The notes under the pieces: model-generated
What the model was told of the DNA's origin: nothing
Seen by the model: the letters and a program-made list of their open reading frames with translations, nothing else
Databases searched by the model: none
Made by a program: the position numbers and the translations under genes
Assembly: GCA_027021085.1 (NCBI GenBank)
Contig: JALUVB010000053.1
Coordinates: 1 to 59,390 of the forward strand
DNA length: 59,390 bases
DNA from: a bacterium
GTDB taxonomy: Bacteria > CAIJMQ01 > JAADFP01
Direction: 5' to 3'
Shown here: positions 8,586 to 17,383 of the stretch, in pieces
How positions within the stretch are numbered: the stretch's first letter is position 1
Layout: the number at the start of each line of letters is the position of its first letter

Positions 8586-8981
8586 CTATACCAACCTCAA
8601 TTGAGAATGCTGGGATATTACTTCAAAGTGTGCATCTTTATGTAAGACAGCCCAATCATTTTCTATGGCAATGGTAGCTATCAAAATATCTGTAGATGGT
8701 ATCTTTATCCCTTTTCTATATAAAGAGAATGCGAGACGAGAGGCTTTCAACCAATAAAATTCTTCTGTGGGCAAGTAATGCAGTCCTTCAAATTTTCTGA
8801 GGAGGGATTGGTACTCTTTCTCACTTTTTGTTCCCTGAAGCAATTCAAGCACAATAATACCCGTTATAGCAACCCTGTTTTTATCCAGGTATGTTATCAA
8901 TTTATTTTTGATTTCTTTGCACCCTCGCCTTGAGAAAGCGCATATCCAAGCAGAAGTATCTACAATTACTAACTCATTCAT
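8586..8981 (-). CDS. vapC: VapC toxin, PIN-domain ribonuclease
   Basis: The 131-residue product starts MNELVIVDTSAWICAFSRRG, with the first catalytic aspartate of PIN domains in VDTSAW. Further acidic positions are seen at ITGIIVLELLQG and in STDILIATIAIENDW near the C-terminus. Length and layout match VapC toxins, Mg-dependent RNases that usually cut tRNA or rRNA. Its start overlaps the end of vapB by 8 bp, the usual order for this family. It sits inside the glycan cluster with its own promoter, so it probably inserted there. Confidence 0.9.
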   Translation of the reverse strand: MNELVIVDTSAWICAFSRRGCKEIKNKLITYLDKNRVAITGIIVLELLQGTKSEKEYQSLLRKFEGLHYLPTEEFYWLKASRLAFSLYRKGIKIPSTDILIATIAIENDWAVLHKDAHFEVISQHSQLRLV

Positions 8982-9177
8982 TATTTCTTATTTTCTCAAG
9001 CTCTTTTAAGGTGAGAGGAAAGTCATAGCTCCCAATCATATTTTTTAACTCTTCTCTCCTTTTCATCTTTATATACTCTTCCATTGCTTTTGTAATGGCA
9101 CCCTTCTTTGTCTTCTCTTTACTTATCTTCAATACTTCTTTCATTAAGTTCTCATCTATTTCAATCAAAGTCCGCAT
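8974..9177 (-). CDS. vapB: VapB antitoxin
   Basis: The 67-residue protein MRTLIEIDENLMKEVLKISK has the strand-helix-helix N-terminus of ribbon-helix-helix DNA-binding antitoxins. Its C-terminal tail (KNMIGSYDFPLTLKELEKIR) would wrap the toxin. It has a strong AGGAGGGG ribosome binding site. A long palindrome between its -35 box and start codon is a likely autoregulatory operator. It is closely similar to the partial antitoxin at the left edge of the window. Confidence 0.88.
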   Translation of the reverse strand: MRTLIEIDENLMKEVLKISKEKTKKGAITKAMEEYIKMKRREELKNMIGSYDFPLTLKELEKIRNNE

Positions 9178-9193
9178 AATACCCCTCCTTCTC

Positions 9194-9227
9194 TATATAT
9201 AAATACCAGGATTTATATATATGTCAA
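9194..9227 (-). promoter_or_regulatory. vapBC promoter with palindromic operator
   Basis: On the minus strand TTGACA (9222-9227) is followed directly by a perfect inverted repeat: 11-bp arms TATATATAAAT (9194-9204) and ATTTATATATA (9211-9221) with a 6-bp centre. Any -10 box must lie inside the palindrome, so a dimeric VapB-VapC complex bound here would block transcription. This fits the known autoregulation of vapBC operons. Confidence 0.7.
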
Positions 9228-9238
9228 CCCCTCTTTAT

Positions 9239-9257
9239 TTACACCCCGGGGGTGTAA
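9239..9257. repeat. 19-bp GC-core palindrome, copy 1
   Basis: TTACACCCC-G-GGGGTGTAA is a perfect palindrome with one central base. An identical 19-mer occurs at 17384-17402. Both copies lie between the 3' end of one minus-strand gene and the start of the next (here between the radical SAM gene and vapB). No T-run follows on either strand, so it is not a standard terminator. Confidence 0.8.
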
Positions 9258-9278
9258 TGTTCGGAGAAAAGACCATTA

Positions 9279-10568
9279 CTATCGCCTTTTCCGCATTTTC
9301 CTGAATTCTCTTTTTATCCTTACCAGGTCTCTTATGCTTAGTACATGCTCAAGTAAAGGCGTGTAAGGAAGGGCCCCCAATTTGAGATAAGCGCGCCTGT
9401 AGAACTTTTTTGTCCAGGAGAACCCGCGGGGCAGCAAATTTTCTCTTTTAGCCCGCTCTTCCAGAAGTGTGCCGGGAAAAATTGTCACTCCATAATTTAT
9501 AGCTGCATGGTGACCCCTTTTTCTCACCTGGGTAACAAAGGAGAGCGTTTCCTGTGCATCTTTTTCTGTTTCACCGTAATTTCCCAGCATCATGTAAACT
9601 TCCATGGGCAGGGAAAATTTCTCTCCCCATTTCAATGCTTCCTCTATCTGCTGGTTGGTAATCTTCTTATTCATCAGCTCCCTTACCCGGGGGACAATGC
9701 TCTCCACCCCGAATTTTACCTCAATACAGCCGGTTTCCTTCAGCTTCCTGGTAAACTCCCTGGTCAATAGGTGCGCGCGGGATTTAGCCACGTAGGAAAT
9801 ATTCCTATCCTTTAATCCAGCCAGAATTTTTTCCGCATACTCCTCTTTCAAGCCAAAAGTATCATCCTCTATAACTACGGCATTATAGCCAAACTTCTCC
9901 CTGAGTAAATCAATCTCTTCCAGGACCATTTCCGGTGGTTTAAATTTCACCCGGGGATACATAGCGCCTGCCGCACAGAAGGTACAGCGAAAGGGGCAGC
10001 CCTTGCTGGTAATTATGTTTATTCCCAACGCTCCGTTTCTCAACTTATATCTATATTTTTTTAAATCAAGCACTTCGTACAGAGGAAGGGGTAATGCAGC
10101 CAGGTCCAGGCGAGGGGGAAAACCCGTATCTACTATCTCTGAGCCATCCCGGAAGCAAACTCCGGGGATTTTTGCCATATCTTCCCCGGCCAGAATCTTT
10201 GAAAACGGCTCTTCTCCCTCCCCTTTGATAACAATGTCAACGAAAGGATTGGATACCAGCACCTCTTCAGCAGCAAAGGTGGGATGCGGCCCTCCCACCA
10301 CTATTTTAACTTCAGGCAGTAACCGCTTTATCTCCCTGCTAACCTTAAAAGCAACAAATCTTAAATCAGTATGCATGCTTATCCCCACCACATCCGGGGC
10401 AAAGGTAAATAGCTCTTTTCTGAAATCCATTTCCTCCACGGACATGTCAAACAACCTCACTTCATGTCCTTCCCTGCGCAGGTAGGAGGCAATGTACAAG
10501 AGCCCGATAGGTATCTCGCTTCTCTGGGGCTTCGTATGCTCGGTAGCTATCAAAAACACCTTTTTCAT
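9279..10568 (-). CDS. B12-binding-domain radical SAM protein
   Basis: This 429-residue protein has an N-terminal cobalamin-binding-like domain (residues 1-140, with LLYIASYLRREGHEVRLFD and VVGGPHPTF). A radical SAM domain follows, with the 4Fe-4S cluster motif CPFRCTFC in SKGCPFRCTFCAAG. Family members carry out methylations and rearrangements in lipid, hopanoid and secondary metabolism. Its place among glycosyltransferases suggests it modifies a glycan or its lipid carrier, but the reaction is unknown. The ATG overlaps the preceding gene's stop as ATGA. Confidence 0.85.
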   Translation of the reverse strand: MKKVFLIATEHTKPQRSEIPIGLLYIASYLRREGHEVRLFDMSVEEMDFRKELFTFAPDVVGISMHTDLRFVAFKVSREIKRLLPEVKIVVGGPHPTFAAEEVLVSNPFVDIVIKGEGEEPFSKILAGEDMAKIPGVCFRDGSEIVDTGFPPRLDLAALPLPLYEVLDLKKYRYKLRNGALGINIITSKGCPFRCTFCAAGAMYPRVKFKPPEMVLEEIDLLREKFGYNAVVIEDDTFGLKEEYAEKILAGLKDRNISYVAKSRAHLLTREFTRKLKETGCIEVKFGVESIVPRVRELMNKKITNQQIEEALKWGEKFSLPMEVYMMLGNYGETEKDAQETLSFVTQVRKRGHHAAINYGVTIFPGTLLEERAKRENLLPRGFSWTKKFYRRAYLKLGALPYTPLLEHVLSIRDLVRIKREFRKMRKRR

Positions 10569-11701
10569 AATGAATTCCTCAGTCTATCCTTAACAAAATT
10601 TATAATCTTCTGTGCCCTTTTCTCCCAGGAATATTCTCTCACTTCCCTCGCTGCCTCTCTGGCAATTCTCTGGCCAAGTCGCTCGTCTGCCAAAACCTTT
10701 TCAATTCCCTCTTTCAGTGCCAGGGGGTTATCCGGCCTTACCAGAACCGCATTTCTCCCATCCTGCAATATCTCCCTCAAAGTAGGTATATCACTGGCAA
10801 CAACAGGCAAACCTGAGGCCATATATTCAAACATTTTCAGGGGAGATAAATATTTACGGCAACTATCCTCTGTATAAGGAAGCAGCAGCACATCTGAGAT
10901 ACTGAGATATGCAGGAACGCGGGAGGGAGGAACGAATCCCGTAAATAATACATTCTCCAGATCTTTTGTCTCCTCCTTTTTCTTTTTCACCGCTTCCTCA
11001 CTTCCTCCTACAATAAGAAATAAAATATCTCCTGCCAGACGGGCACAACTTACAATCGTCTCCACCCCCTTCTCCCGGTACAAGTGTCCACAATAACAAG
11101 CAACCTTTTTCTCCGGAGGAATACCTATCTCCTCCCTGGTTTTCTCCTTGCTAATACTTATCCCGAATCTCTCTACATCTACCCCGTCAGGAACCAGCAG
11201 AATTTGCTCCTCTGATATTCCTTCCTTTCTATAAAAATCCGAGAGGGAATTGGAGATGAGCACCATCCCCAGGAAGTTTTTAGAAAAACGCCTTTTTAAA
11301 AAAATAGGAAAAGCCCGGCTACTTTTATACTGATGGAACTTGTGTGCCTCAAATACCACAGGCATCCCGAGTCTCAGGCACCAATTGACCGCCCAGAGCA
11401 AGCGGGTATAGACAAGGTCAGGCTTCAGTATCCTGGCATAAAGAGATGCCCAAAGAGCAAAATACTTTTCTTTAAGCTTTTTCCCGGAAAAAGGATAGGG
11501 GAGATGGCAAATTTCAAATTTACGCCCAATCCCGTAATATTCCCAGATATCATCTACCCTTTCTTCTCCCGGAAGGCGGCGAGGGATAATCAACTCAGTC
11601 GATACCCCGGCATTGGCAAATGCTTCGCACATCTTCATCACCTGGATGCTGTTAGCACTTGCTGAAGGGATTTTAGACGAGGCTATATAGCAGATTCTCA
11701 T
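10565..11701 (-). CDS. GT4 glycosyltransferase
   Basis: A GT-B protein of 378 residues from the ATG at 11701; an in-frame GTG at 11707 is an alternative. It starts MRICYIASSKIPSASANSIQ and has FEAHKFHQYKSS in the acceptor domain. The donor domain shows ACYCGHLYREKGVE and SPLKMFEYMASGLPVVA with the family GT4 glutamates. It is likely cytoplasmic and builds a surface glycan. It overlaps the radical SAM gene by 4 bp and lies about 30 bp after the preceding glycosyltransferase. Confidence 0.88.
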   Translation of the reverse strand: MRICYIASSKIPSASANSIQVMKMCEAFANAGVSTELIIPRRLPGEERVDDIWEYYGIGRKFEICHLPYPFSGKKLKEKYFALWASLYARILKPDLVYTRLLWAVNWCLRLGMPVVFEAHKFHQYKSSRAFPIFLKRRFSKNFLGMVLISNSLSDFYRKEGISEEQILLVPDGVDVERFGISISKEKTREEIGIPPEKKVACYCGHLYREKGVETIVSCARLAGDILFLIVGGSEEAVKKKKEETKDLENVLFTGFVPPSRVPAYLSISDVLLLPYTEDSCRKYLSPLKMFEYMASGLPVVASDIPTLREILQDGRNAVLVRPDNPLALKEGIEKVLADERLGQRIAREAAREVREYSWEKRAQKIINFVKDRLRNSL

Positions 11702-11737
11702 TTTCACTTCTTCACATTATTCCCTATAAATTCTTCT

Positions 11738-12919
11738 TTAATACCCGGTTTGCTTGCTTTGCACCAGCCCATCATAGAGAGCCTCTATCTTTTCCTTTAC
11801 CTCCTCCATACTAAAATCTCTAACCCTTTCTCTTCCCCTCTTACCCATTCTCCTTCTCAGTTTTGTATCTTTTAATAGGGTGATTATCCTGTCTGCTAAA
11901 GCTTTAGAGTCTTTTGGAGGCACCAGGAATCCATTTTCTCCCTCTATAATAATTTCATTTACTCCCGGTATATCCGTTGCCACTATAGATTTTTCTGCTA
12001 CCATTACTTCCAATAGTGCATTGGGAAACCCTTCTCTTTCAGAAGGAAAGGCAAAAACATCTAAAAGGGGTAAAATCTCTGGTATATCTTCCCGGTAACC
12101 GGCAAAAATGACCTGTTTTTCAATACCCAGTTCTTTGGTTAGTCTCTTTATCTCTTCTTCTAAAGCTCTTTTCCCTCCTCCCACAATTAAAAATTTGGTA
12201 TCGGGAAAAACTTTCAATATCTCAGCGGCTGCCTGGAGAAAATATTTGTGCCCTTTTTGAGGCACGATACGGGAAACCATACCTACAACTTTCTCTTGCG
12301 GGGCTATCCCGAATTCTTTCTTTTTATCTTCTATATCCACTCTAACATCATCGAATTCTCCTAAATCAACCCCATTGTAAACAACTTCTATTTTTTTCTC
12401 TGGTATACCCTCTTCCTCAATTAAGAAATTTTTAACCCCCTGGGAGACGGCTATAATCTTATCCGTGAAATTGGCAAGGAATCTATCCATAATCTTCTGC
12501 CTCTTTCCCTTCCAGTTTTCTATATTATGTTCGTGGGCAAGGATTCCCGGAACTCCGGCCAATTTCGCGGCAACTCTTGCCGGGGTATTGGCATCATACA
12601 TATGAGTATGAACTATATCAAATCTACCTTCTCTCATAAATTTCACCAGTTTAAAGAAATTCCTTAACAAATGCACTCTTTTTATCACGATTAAGTGGAC
12701 TGGGAATCCCTCCTTTACAAAAAGGGGCATAAGCTCCCCTAAATTTCTCACACATAAAATGGAAACATCGTATTTCTGGGAATTCAAGCGTGGCAGAAGT
12801 TTTAAAAGCTGCCTTTGCACCCCACCGATGTTAAGATGGCAGATAACCTGGAGCACTCGAATTCTCTTACACCTCCCTGGAAACTCTATCTTTGCACCGG
12901 GCACCTTTCTTAAGTCCAT
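11738..12919 (-). CDS. GT4 glycosyltransferase, paralogue of 15698-16828
   Basis: The 393-residue protein has the GT4 signature: NIGGVQRQLLKLL at the N-terminus, HTHMYDANTPARVAAKLAG in the acceptor domain, VVYNGVDLGEF in the linker, and EREGFPNALLEVM with E-x7-E in the donor domain. Long stretches match the enzyme at 15698-16828 nearly residue for residue (EHNIENWKG against EHNVDSWKG, MDRFLANFTDKII against MDRMLARFTDRII). The two therefore arose by duplication within the cluster and may add similar sugars. About 18 residues precede the domain, and a later start is possible. Confidence 0.9.
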   Translation of the reverse strand: MDLRKVPGAKIEFPGRCKRIRVLQVICHLNIGGVQRQLLKLLPRLNSQKYDVSILCVRNLGELMPLFVKEGFPVHLIVIKRVHLLRNFFKLVKFMREGRFDIVHTHMYDANTPARVAAKLAGVPGILAHEHNIENWKGKRQKIMDRFLANFTDKIIAVSQGVKNFLIEEEGIPEKKIEVVYNGVDLGEFDDVRVDIEDKKKEFGIAPQEKVVGMVSRIVPQKGHKYFLQAAAEILKVFPDTKFLIVGGGKRALEEEIKRLTKELGIEKQVIFAGYREDIPEILPLLDVFAFPSEREGFPNALLEVMVAEKSIVATDIPGVNEIIIEGENGFLVPPKDSKALADRIITLLKDTKLRRRMGKRGRERVRDFSMEEVKEKIEALYDGLVQSKQTGY

Positions 12920-12958
12920 TTATAGAAAGAATATGCAGAAAACCCTCCACCTGTCTCG

Positions 12959-13825
12959 TTATTCTAAGGAAAGTTTCAGTAAGCTACGGGTTTCCTCAGG
13001 CGTGGCGATTCTTCTTCCCAACTCCCGGGCAATTCTCACCACTCTTTCAATAAGCATAGTGTTAGTGGCAACAACCTTTTTATCATAGTCATACCAGAGA
13101 TTATCCTCCAATCCTACTCTTACATGCCCTCCCATCACAATAGCAATTGTGTTAATGGGCAATTGAAAAACTCCGACTCCTGCTCCTGCCCACACGGAAT
13201 TTCCCGGGAGATTACGAACCAGATAAGCCAGATCCTCCACTCTCCCTGGCAATGCACCCAGTGAGCCCAGGACGAAATTAAAATAGCAAGGAGGAGTAAT
13301 CAACCCTTCCTTTATTAACCGATGAGCATAATAGAGCATACCAACCTCAAAAATCTCCAATTCCGGCTTTATCCCATTTTCATTCATCGATGAGAGGAGC
13401 CTTCGAATCATCTCAGGCGAGTTGATGCTGGGAGCGCGGGGGAAATTGAAAGAACCCAAGGTTAAGCTTGCCATATCGGGTTTAGCCTTTCCTGTGAGGT
13501 AAAGCACTTCTGACCTTTGGGCAAAAGAGCGAAAAACTCTTCCACTACAGGAAGCACAAATAATTACTCCAGGACACCTTTCTCTTACCTGAGTAAATAT
13601 TTCTCCGTAGGTCTTCGCGCAATAGGTAGGATTACCCTTTTCATCCCGGGCATGGAAATGGATGATAGAAGCTCCCAGTTTGTAACAGTTCTCAGCACAA
13701 GATACGATTTCTTCTATACTTATCGGGACATATGGATTCATCTCCTTGGTGGGAACCATGCCCGTAATGGCAGCATTTATTATCAATCCAGGATATTTAC
13801 GGAGGGGGTACGGTGGAAATTCCAT
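12959..13825 (-). CDS. BKACE family beta-keto acid cleavage enzyme (DUF849)
   Basis: This 288-residue protein fits the BKACE family, zinc-dependent TIM barrels that condense a beta-keto acid with acetyl-CoA and split it to acetoacetate and a new acyl-CoA. Family signatures are visible: INAAITGMVP at the N-terminus, the zinc-binding IIHFHARD, ICASCSG, and MGGHVRVGLEDNLWY near the C-terminus. Such enzymes normally belong to amino-acid or carnitine breakdown, so a glycan cluster is an odd home. It lies directly after a GNAT acyltransferase and a PaaK-like ligase, which suggests a shared acyl-CoA pathway. The substrate is not predictable. Confidence 0.85.
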   Translation of the reverse strand: MEFPPYPLRKYPGLIINAAITGMVPTKEMNPYVPISIEEIVSCAENCYKLGASIIHFHARDEKGNPTYCAKTYGEIFTQVRERCPGVIICASCSGRVFRSFAQRSEVLYLTGKAKPDMASLTLGSFNFPRAPSINSPEMIRRLLSSMNENGIKPELEIFEVGMLYYAHRLIKEGLITPPCYFNFVLGSLGALPGRVEDLAYLVRNLPGNSVWAGAGVGVFQLPINTIAIVMGGHVRVGLEDNLWYDYDKKVVATNTMLIERVVRIARELGRRIATPEETRSLLKLSLE

Positions 13826-13830
13826 CTATT

Positions 13831-14310
13831 CTATTCTTCCTCCCATGTTTGAAGGTCAACTTCCAGGGTTGTCCACTCCATAATATCGGGGACTCCAAAC
13901 TCATGCAGTTTAGGTAGTTTTCCCACCACATTATACCCAAAATGTTTTTGATACCACGAAATGCTCTCCGGTCGGTCACTGTTAGTGGTTAACTTTCTTA
14001 TCCCTCTTTTTTTAAGCATTTTCATTCTTCTACGCTGTAGAGCCGTTCCAATACCTATTCCTCTGTAGGCAGGAAGGACCACCATAAGAGTGGTTTTGGC
14101 CCTTTTGTCATCCAGGATCTTATACCCGGCCATGCCTAATACCTTCCCTTTCTTATCTTCTGCCACGAAGATACAACGGTAATCCAACTCCGGCATTTCC
14201 GGAGAGGGAATGTAGTGCATATTAGCCGTTTTCAGTATCTCCATGATTTCAGGCACATCTTCTTTCTTTGCTTTACGAATTTTGAAAATTATATTCTCTT
14301 TCATTTTCAT
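13831..14310 (-). CDS. GNAT family N-acyltransferase
   Basis: The 159-residue product has the GNAT fold: strands in FKIRKAKKEDVPEIMEIL, a beta4 strand in TTLMVVLPAYRG, the acyl-CoA pyrophosphate loop RGIGIGTALQRRRMKML, and a late SISWYQKHFGYNVVGKL segment typical of the family. It probably transfers an acyl group from CoA to an amine. The ATG overlaps the PaaK-like gene's stop (ATGA), and the BKACE gene follows 5 bp after its end, so the three are surely one transcript. An amino sugar of the local glycan is a plausible acceptor, by inference only. Confidence 0.8.
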   Translation of the reverse strand: MKMKENIIFKIRKAKKEDVPEIMEILKTANMHYIPSPEMPELDYRCIFVAEDKKGKVLGMAGYKILDDKRAKTTLMVVLPAYRGIGIGTALQRRRMKMLKKRGIRKLTTNSDRPESISWYQKHFGYNVVGKLPKLHEFGVPDIMEWTTLEVDLQTWEEE

Positions 14311-15617
14311 CCCCCCTGTTTTACATGGGAAATTATAAACTTTACTTTCCCTGAAGAAGCAGGCGATATTTCTTCAGGAAATTCAAAATGAATCCGAAAG
14401 GAGGAATCGCAATTACTTTGAATCTCCTCCCTTAATTTATCCACACACTCCTCTATGAAATCCGGCCCTTTAACAATCCTTATAGTGAGGTTTTCGAGAG
14501 ACTCCTGCACAACCTGGAACTTACGGACTCCTGGTGTTTGATAAAGAAGCGTCCCAAAATAACCCCATATCCTCTTTCCACGCGGTGATATGATAACATC
14601 ATTGGCTCTTCCCTGCACGCCTTCTATAACCGGAAAACCTCTGCCACATCTACATTCCTCTGTGGAAGAATTAACTACATCACCAACAACATATCTTATA
14701 AAAGGCATTACGTAATTATTTAAATTGGTGACTACTATACCTCCATCGGACATAATCTCCACAATGTTGTTAAAACCCATAATGTGCAAGCCAGAATGTC
14801 TCTCACACTCATGCCCAATAATACTCACTTCTCTGGAACCATATCGGTCAAAAACCGGTGCTTGAAATGCTCTCTCCAGAACCTTTCTCTGGGAAGGGAA
14901 AAGAACCTCAGCGGTAGCTTGTACAGCCCTGGGTCTTATTCTTACTTCCTCTTCTTCCAGAAGATACTGGGCAAGTGTATAAAGAGAATTCACATAACCT
15001 TCAATAAGCAAGGGTTTCCACTCTATAAGCAACTTACTTATTTCCTCAAGTAATGCATTGTCCAGGGTAAAAGTATTTATGAAGAGCAAATTCCCTTTTT
15101 TCACCACCTTTGTTCCATCAGGGCTATCTCTTAGATTCCCCCAGAGTTTGACTCTTCTTTCTCCTTTTTTCAATCCACAAAGAGCGTATGTCCATTTTCT
15201 TGAAGCCTCAGCATAATTCTCGTAAATCTCATCATGATAAAAGTTTACAGGCTCACCTGTTGAACCTCCACTTCGATTAAGGTACTTCTTCCCCCTCCAA
15301 TCTGGACAACATAAATCTATCCACTCCTTCTGAAGAATTTTACGGGTCAAAAGAGGTAATTTTTTCAGGTCACTAATGGATGAAAAGGAATTCAAGGTTA
15401 AACCATATTCAGCAAAGATTTTTTTATAATAGGGAGTTCTATGATAAGCAAAGTGAAGAAGATTTTTTAGCTTTGTCCACTGTATCTCTTCAATTTCTTG
15501 AGAACTCAACCATTGTCCTTTCATAATAGCATTTACATAAAAATCCCGATGCCGAAGTCTCCTGTCAGTTAACATCTTTTTCAGCTTCAGGTATTTCCAG
15601 GCAGACCAGGAGTTCAA
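14307..15617 (-). CDS. PaaK/CapK-like adenylate-forming enzyme
   Basis: A 436-residue member of the phenylacetate-CoA ligase and coenzyme F390 synthetase group. The ATP-binding loop is RSGGSTGEPVNFYHD, followed by YGSREVSIIGHECERHSG and FIRYVVGDVV. CapK-like members are common in polysaccharide clusters and are thought to activate a carboxylic acid as acyl-AMP or acyl-CoA. The start is TTG at 15617, chosen because AGGAGGG lies at the right distance upstream and the tryptophan-rich N-terminus fits the family; the next ATG at 15575 would remove it. It heads the acyl trio with the GNAT and BKACE genes. Confidence 0.82.
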   Translation of the reverse strand: MNSWSAWKYLKLKKMLTDRRLRHRDFYVNAIMKGQWLSSQEIEEIQWTKLKNLLHFAYHRTPYYKKIFAEYGLTLNSFSSISDLKKLPLLTRKILQKEWIDLCCPDWRGKKYLNRSGGSTGEPVNFYHDEIYENYAEASRKWTYALCGLKKGERRVKLWGNLRDSPDGTKVVKKGNLLFINTFTLDNALLEEISKLLIEWKPLLIEGYVNSLYTLAQYLLEEEEVRIRPRAVQATAEVLFPSQRKVLERAFQAPVFDRYGSREVSIIGHECERHSGLHIMGFNNIVEIMSDGGIVVTNLNNYVMPFIRYVVGDVVNSSTEECRCGRGFPVIEGVQGRANDVIISPRGKRIWGYFGTLLYQTPGVRKFQVVQESLENLTIRIVKGPDFIEECVDKLREEIQSNCDSSFRIHFEFPEEISPASSGKVKFIISHVKQGG

Positions 15618-15697
15618 TCTGACTTCCCTCCTCCCTTATAATCCCTCTTTCTTTCAATCACCCAAGACAAACTCACAATCTTTTCACAAGCTGGATA

Positions 15698-16828
15698 TTA
15701 AAAGCCATTTTCTGTCAACTTATTGTAAAGATTGATTGTCCTCTCCAGCATTTTTTCTATGGTGAAAGACTTGATTCTCTCCCTCCCCCTCTCTCCCAGA
15801 CCCCGGGATAATTTTCTATCCTTCAGTAAGCACATTATTTTCTCTGCAAGCAACCACGAATCCTCAGGAGAAACTAAAAACCCGGTCTCCCTGTCTTTAA
15901 CCAATTCAGGATTGCCCCCTACTTTCGTAGCAACCACGGGGAGACCATAAGCCATTGCCTCTAACACAGTAATGGGAAATCCTTCCCTGGCAGAAGAGAG
16001 AACAAAGATATCTATCAGAGGAAGGATTTCCTCTATATCTTTTCTTTCCCCCAGGAAATGGACATTTTTTTCTATTCCCAGCTCTTTAGTGAAAGCCTCC
16101 AGCTCTTTTCTCAAGCTTCCACCTCCCACAATAAGAAAACGCACGCGGGGGAATTTCTTCAGGATTAAGGAAGAGGCCTTGAGAAAAGTTTTATGATCTT
16201 TCTGAGGCTGTAATCTTCCCACCGTGCCCACCAGTGGAGCATCCCCGGGAAGACCTAATTCCCTCCTCTTCTTTTGCTTATCTACTTTTTTCTCAAATCT
16301 ATTTAAATCCACGCCGTTATAAATAACTTCTACCTTTTTCTCCGGTATACCAACCTCTTCCACATAAAACTCTTTCACCCTCCGGGAAACCACGATTATC
16401 CTGTCTGTAAAGCGGGCCAGCATCCTATCCATTCTTCTCTGCGCAGTACCTTTCCAGGAGTCCACATTATGCTCATTGGCAATTATCACCGGCACCCTGG
16501 CAAGCATGGCGGCAATTCTCCCCGGAGTGTTAGCGCGGTATAAATGAGTATGCACAATATGAAATCTTTCTCTTTTTATAAATCTGGCAAGCCTTATAAT
16601 GCCTTTCAAATACTTTAAATCAACATCCATCCTTGCTCTCATTCCGATGTTTATCACCGGAATACCCGCTCTCTCCATCTCATCGGCTAAAATATCTCTT
16701 CTATAAAGCGTGCAAACCTTTACCGCAATCCCCTTCTCTTTAAGACGGGGTAAGAGGGAAATTAAAGTTTTCTCCACCCCTCCCATTTCCAGGGAAGGAA
16801 GTACCCTGAGAACCTTGATTTTACTCAC
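15698..16828 (-). CDS. GT4 glycosyltransferase, paralogue of 11738-12919
   Basis: This 376-residue enzyme begins with GTG at 16828, overlapping the gmhB stop as GTGA. Signatures are EMGGVEKTLISLLPRL, HTHLYRANTPGRIAAMLA, VIYNGVDLNRF, GTVGRLQPQKDH and the E-x7-E in SAREGFPITVLEAMAYG. It is a clear paralogue of the enzyme at 11738-12919. It should act in the cytoplasm on a lipid-linked surface glycan. About 80 bp without other features separate it from the PaaK-like gene. Confidence 0.9.
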   Translation of the reverse strand: MSKIKVLRVLPSLEMGGVEKTLISLLPRLKEKGIAVKVCTLYRRDILADEMERAGIPVINIGMRARMDVDLKYLKGIIRLARFIKRERFHIVHTHLYRANTPGRIAAMLARVPVIIANEHNVDSWKGTAQRRMDRMLARFTDRIIVVSRRVKEFYVEEVGIPEKKVEVIYNGVDLNRFEKKVDKQKKRRELGLPGDAPLVGTVGRLQPQKDHKTFLKASSLILKKFPRVRFLIVGGGSLRKELEAFTKELGIEKNVHFLGERKDIEEILPLIDIFVLSSAREGFPITVLEAMAYGLPVVATKVGGNPELVKDRETGFLVSPEDSWLLAEKIMCLLKDRKLSRGLGERGRERIKSFTIEKMLERTINLYNKLTENGF

Positions 16829-17370
16829 AATGCTGGCAAAATCTCCCGCAGACTTTTTATCACTTCGATTCTGGCTCCCGGCTCCTTAGCAAGAAGAAGG
16901 TTGTCCAATTTTTCTTTCTCTTCCTCATCGCCCAGCAAAAGAAACCCCTGCTTTATACCCGCTTTCATCCCTGCTTCCACATCCCTTACCCTGTCGCCCA
17001 CACAAAGAGAGGAGGCAAGGTCTATATCCCACTCTTCTGCCGCCTGCAAAAATAAGCCGGGCATTGGTTTCCGACAGGAACAGTCATCCCGGGGAGAATG
17101 GGGACAGAAGTAAAAAGCATCAATCTCTGCCCCTTTTCTGTGTAAGATATCCTTAATACTCTGATTTACTTTTTCCACTTCCTGGCTAGCGAAGTAACCT
17201 CTCCCTACCCCTGATTGGTTACTGACCACAATTACCAGGTAGCCTTTCTCCCTGGCTTTTTTGATCAATTCCACCACCCCCTCTAAAATTCTTATCTTTT
17301 CCACCTCGTGTAAGAAGCCTACCTCTTCGTTTATCGTGCCATCCCTGTCTAAAAAAAGCGCCTTTCTCAT
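16825..17370 (-). CDS. gmhB: D-glycero-D-manno-heptose 1,7-bisphosphate 7-phosphatase
   Basis: The 181-residue protein is a HAD-superfamily IIIA phosphatase. It begins MRKALFLDRDGTINEEVGFL with the nucleophilic DxD in DRDGT, then VSNQSGVGRGYF, the zinc-binding cysteines of CPHSPRDDCSCRKP, and the closing aspartates of CVGDRVRDVEAG. The enzyme removes the 7-phosphate in ADP- or GDP-heptose synthesis, so the glycan probably contains heptose. The frame stays open 41 codons upstream, but the family N-terminus fixes the start at the ATG at 17370. A 19-bp palindrome lies 14 bp before it. Confidence 0.88.
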   Translation of the reverse strand: MRKALFLDRDGTINEEVGFLHEVEKIRILEGVVELIKKAREKGYLVIVVSNQSGVGRGYFASQEVEKVNQSIKDILHRKGAEIDAFYFCPHSPRDDCSCRKPMPGLFLQAAEEWDIDLASSLCVGDRVRDVEAGMKAGIKQGFLLLGDEEEKEKLDNLLLAKEPGARIEVIKSLREILPAL

Positions 17371-17383
17371 AAACCCAAATTGC

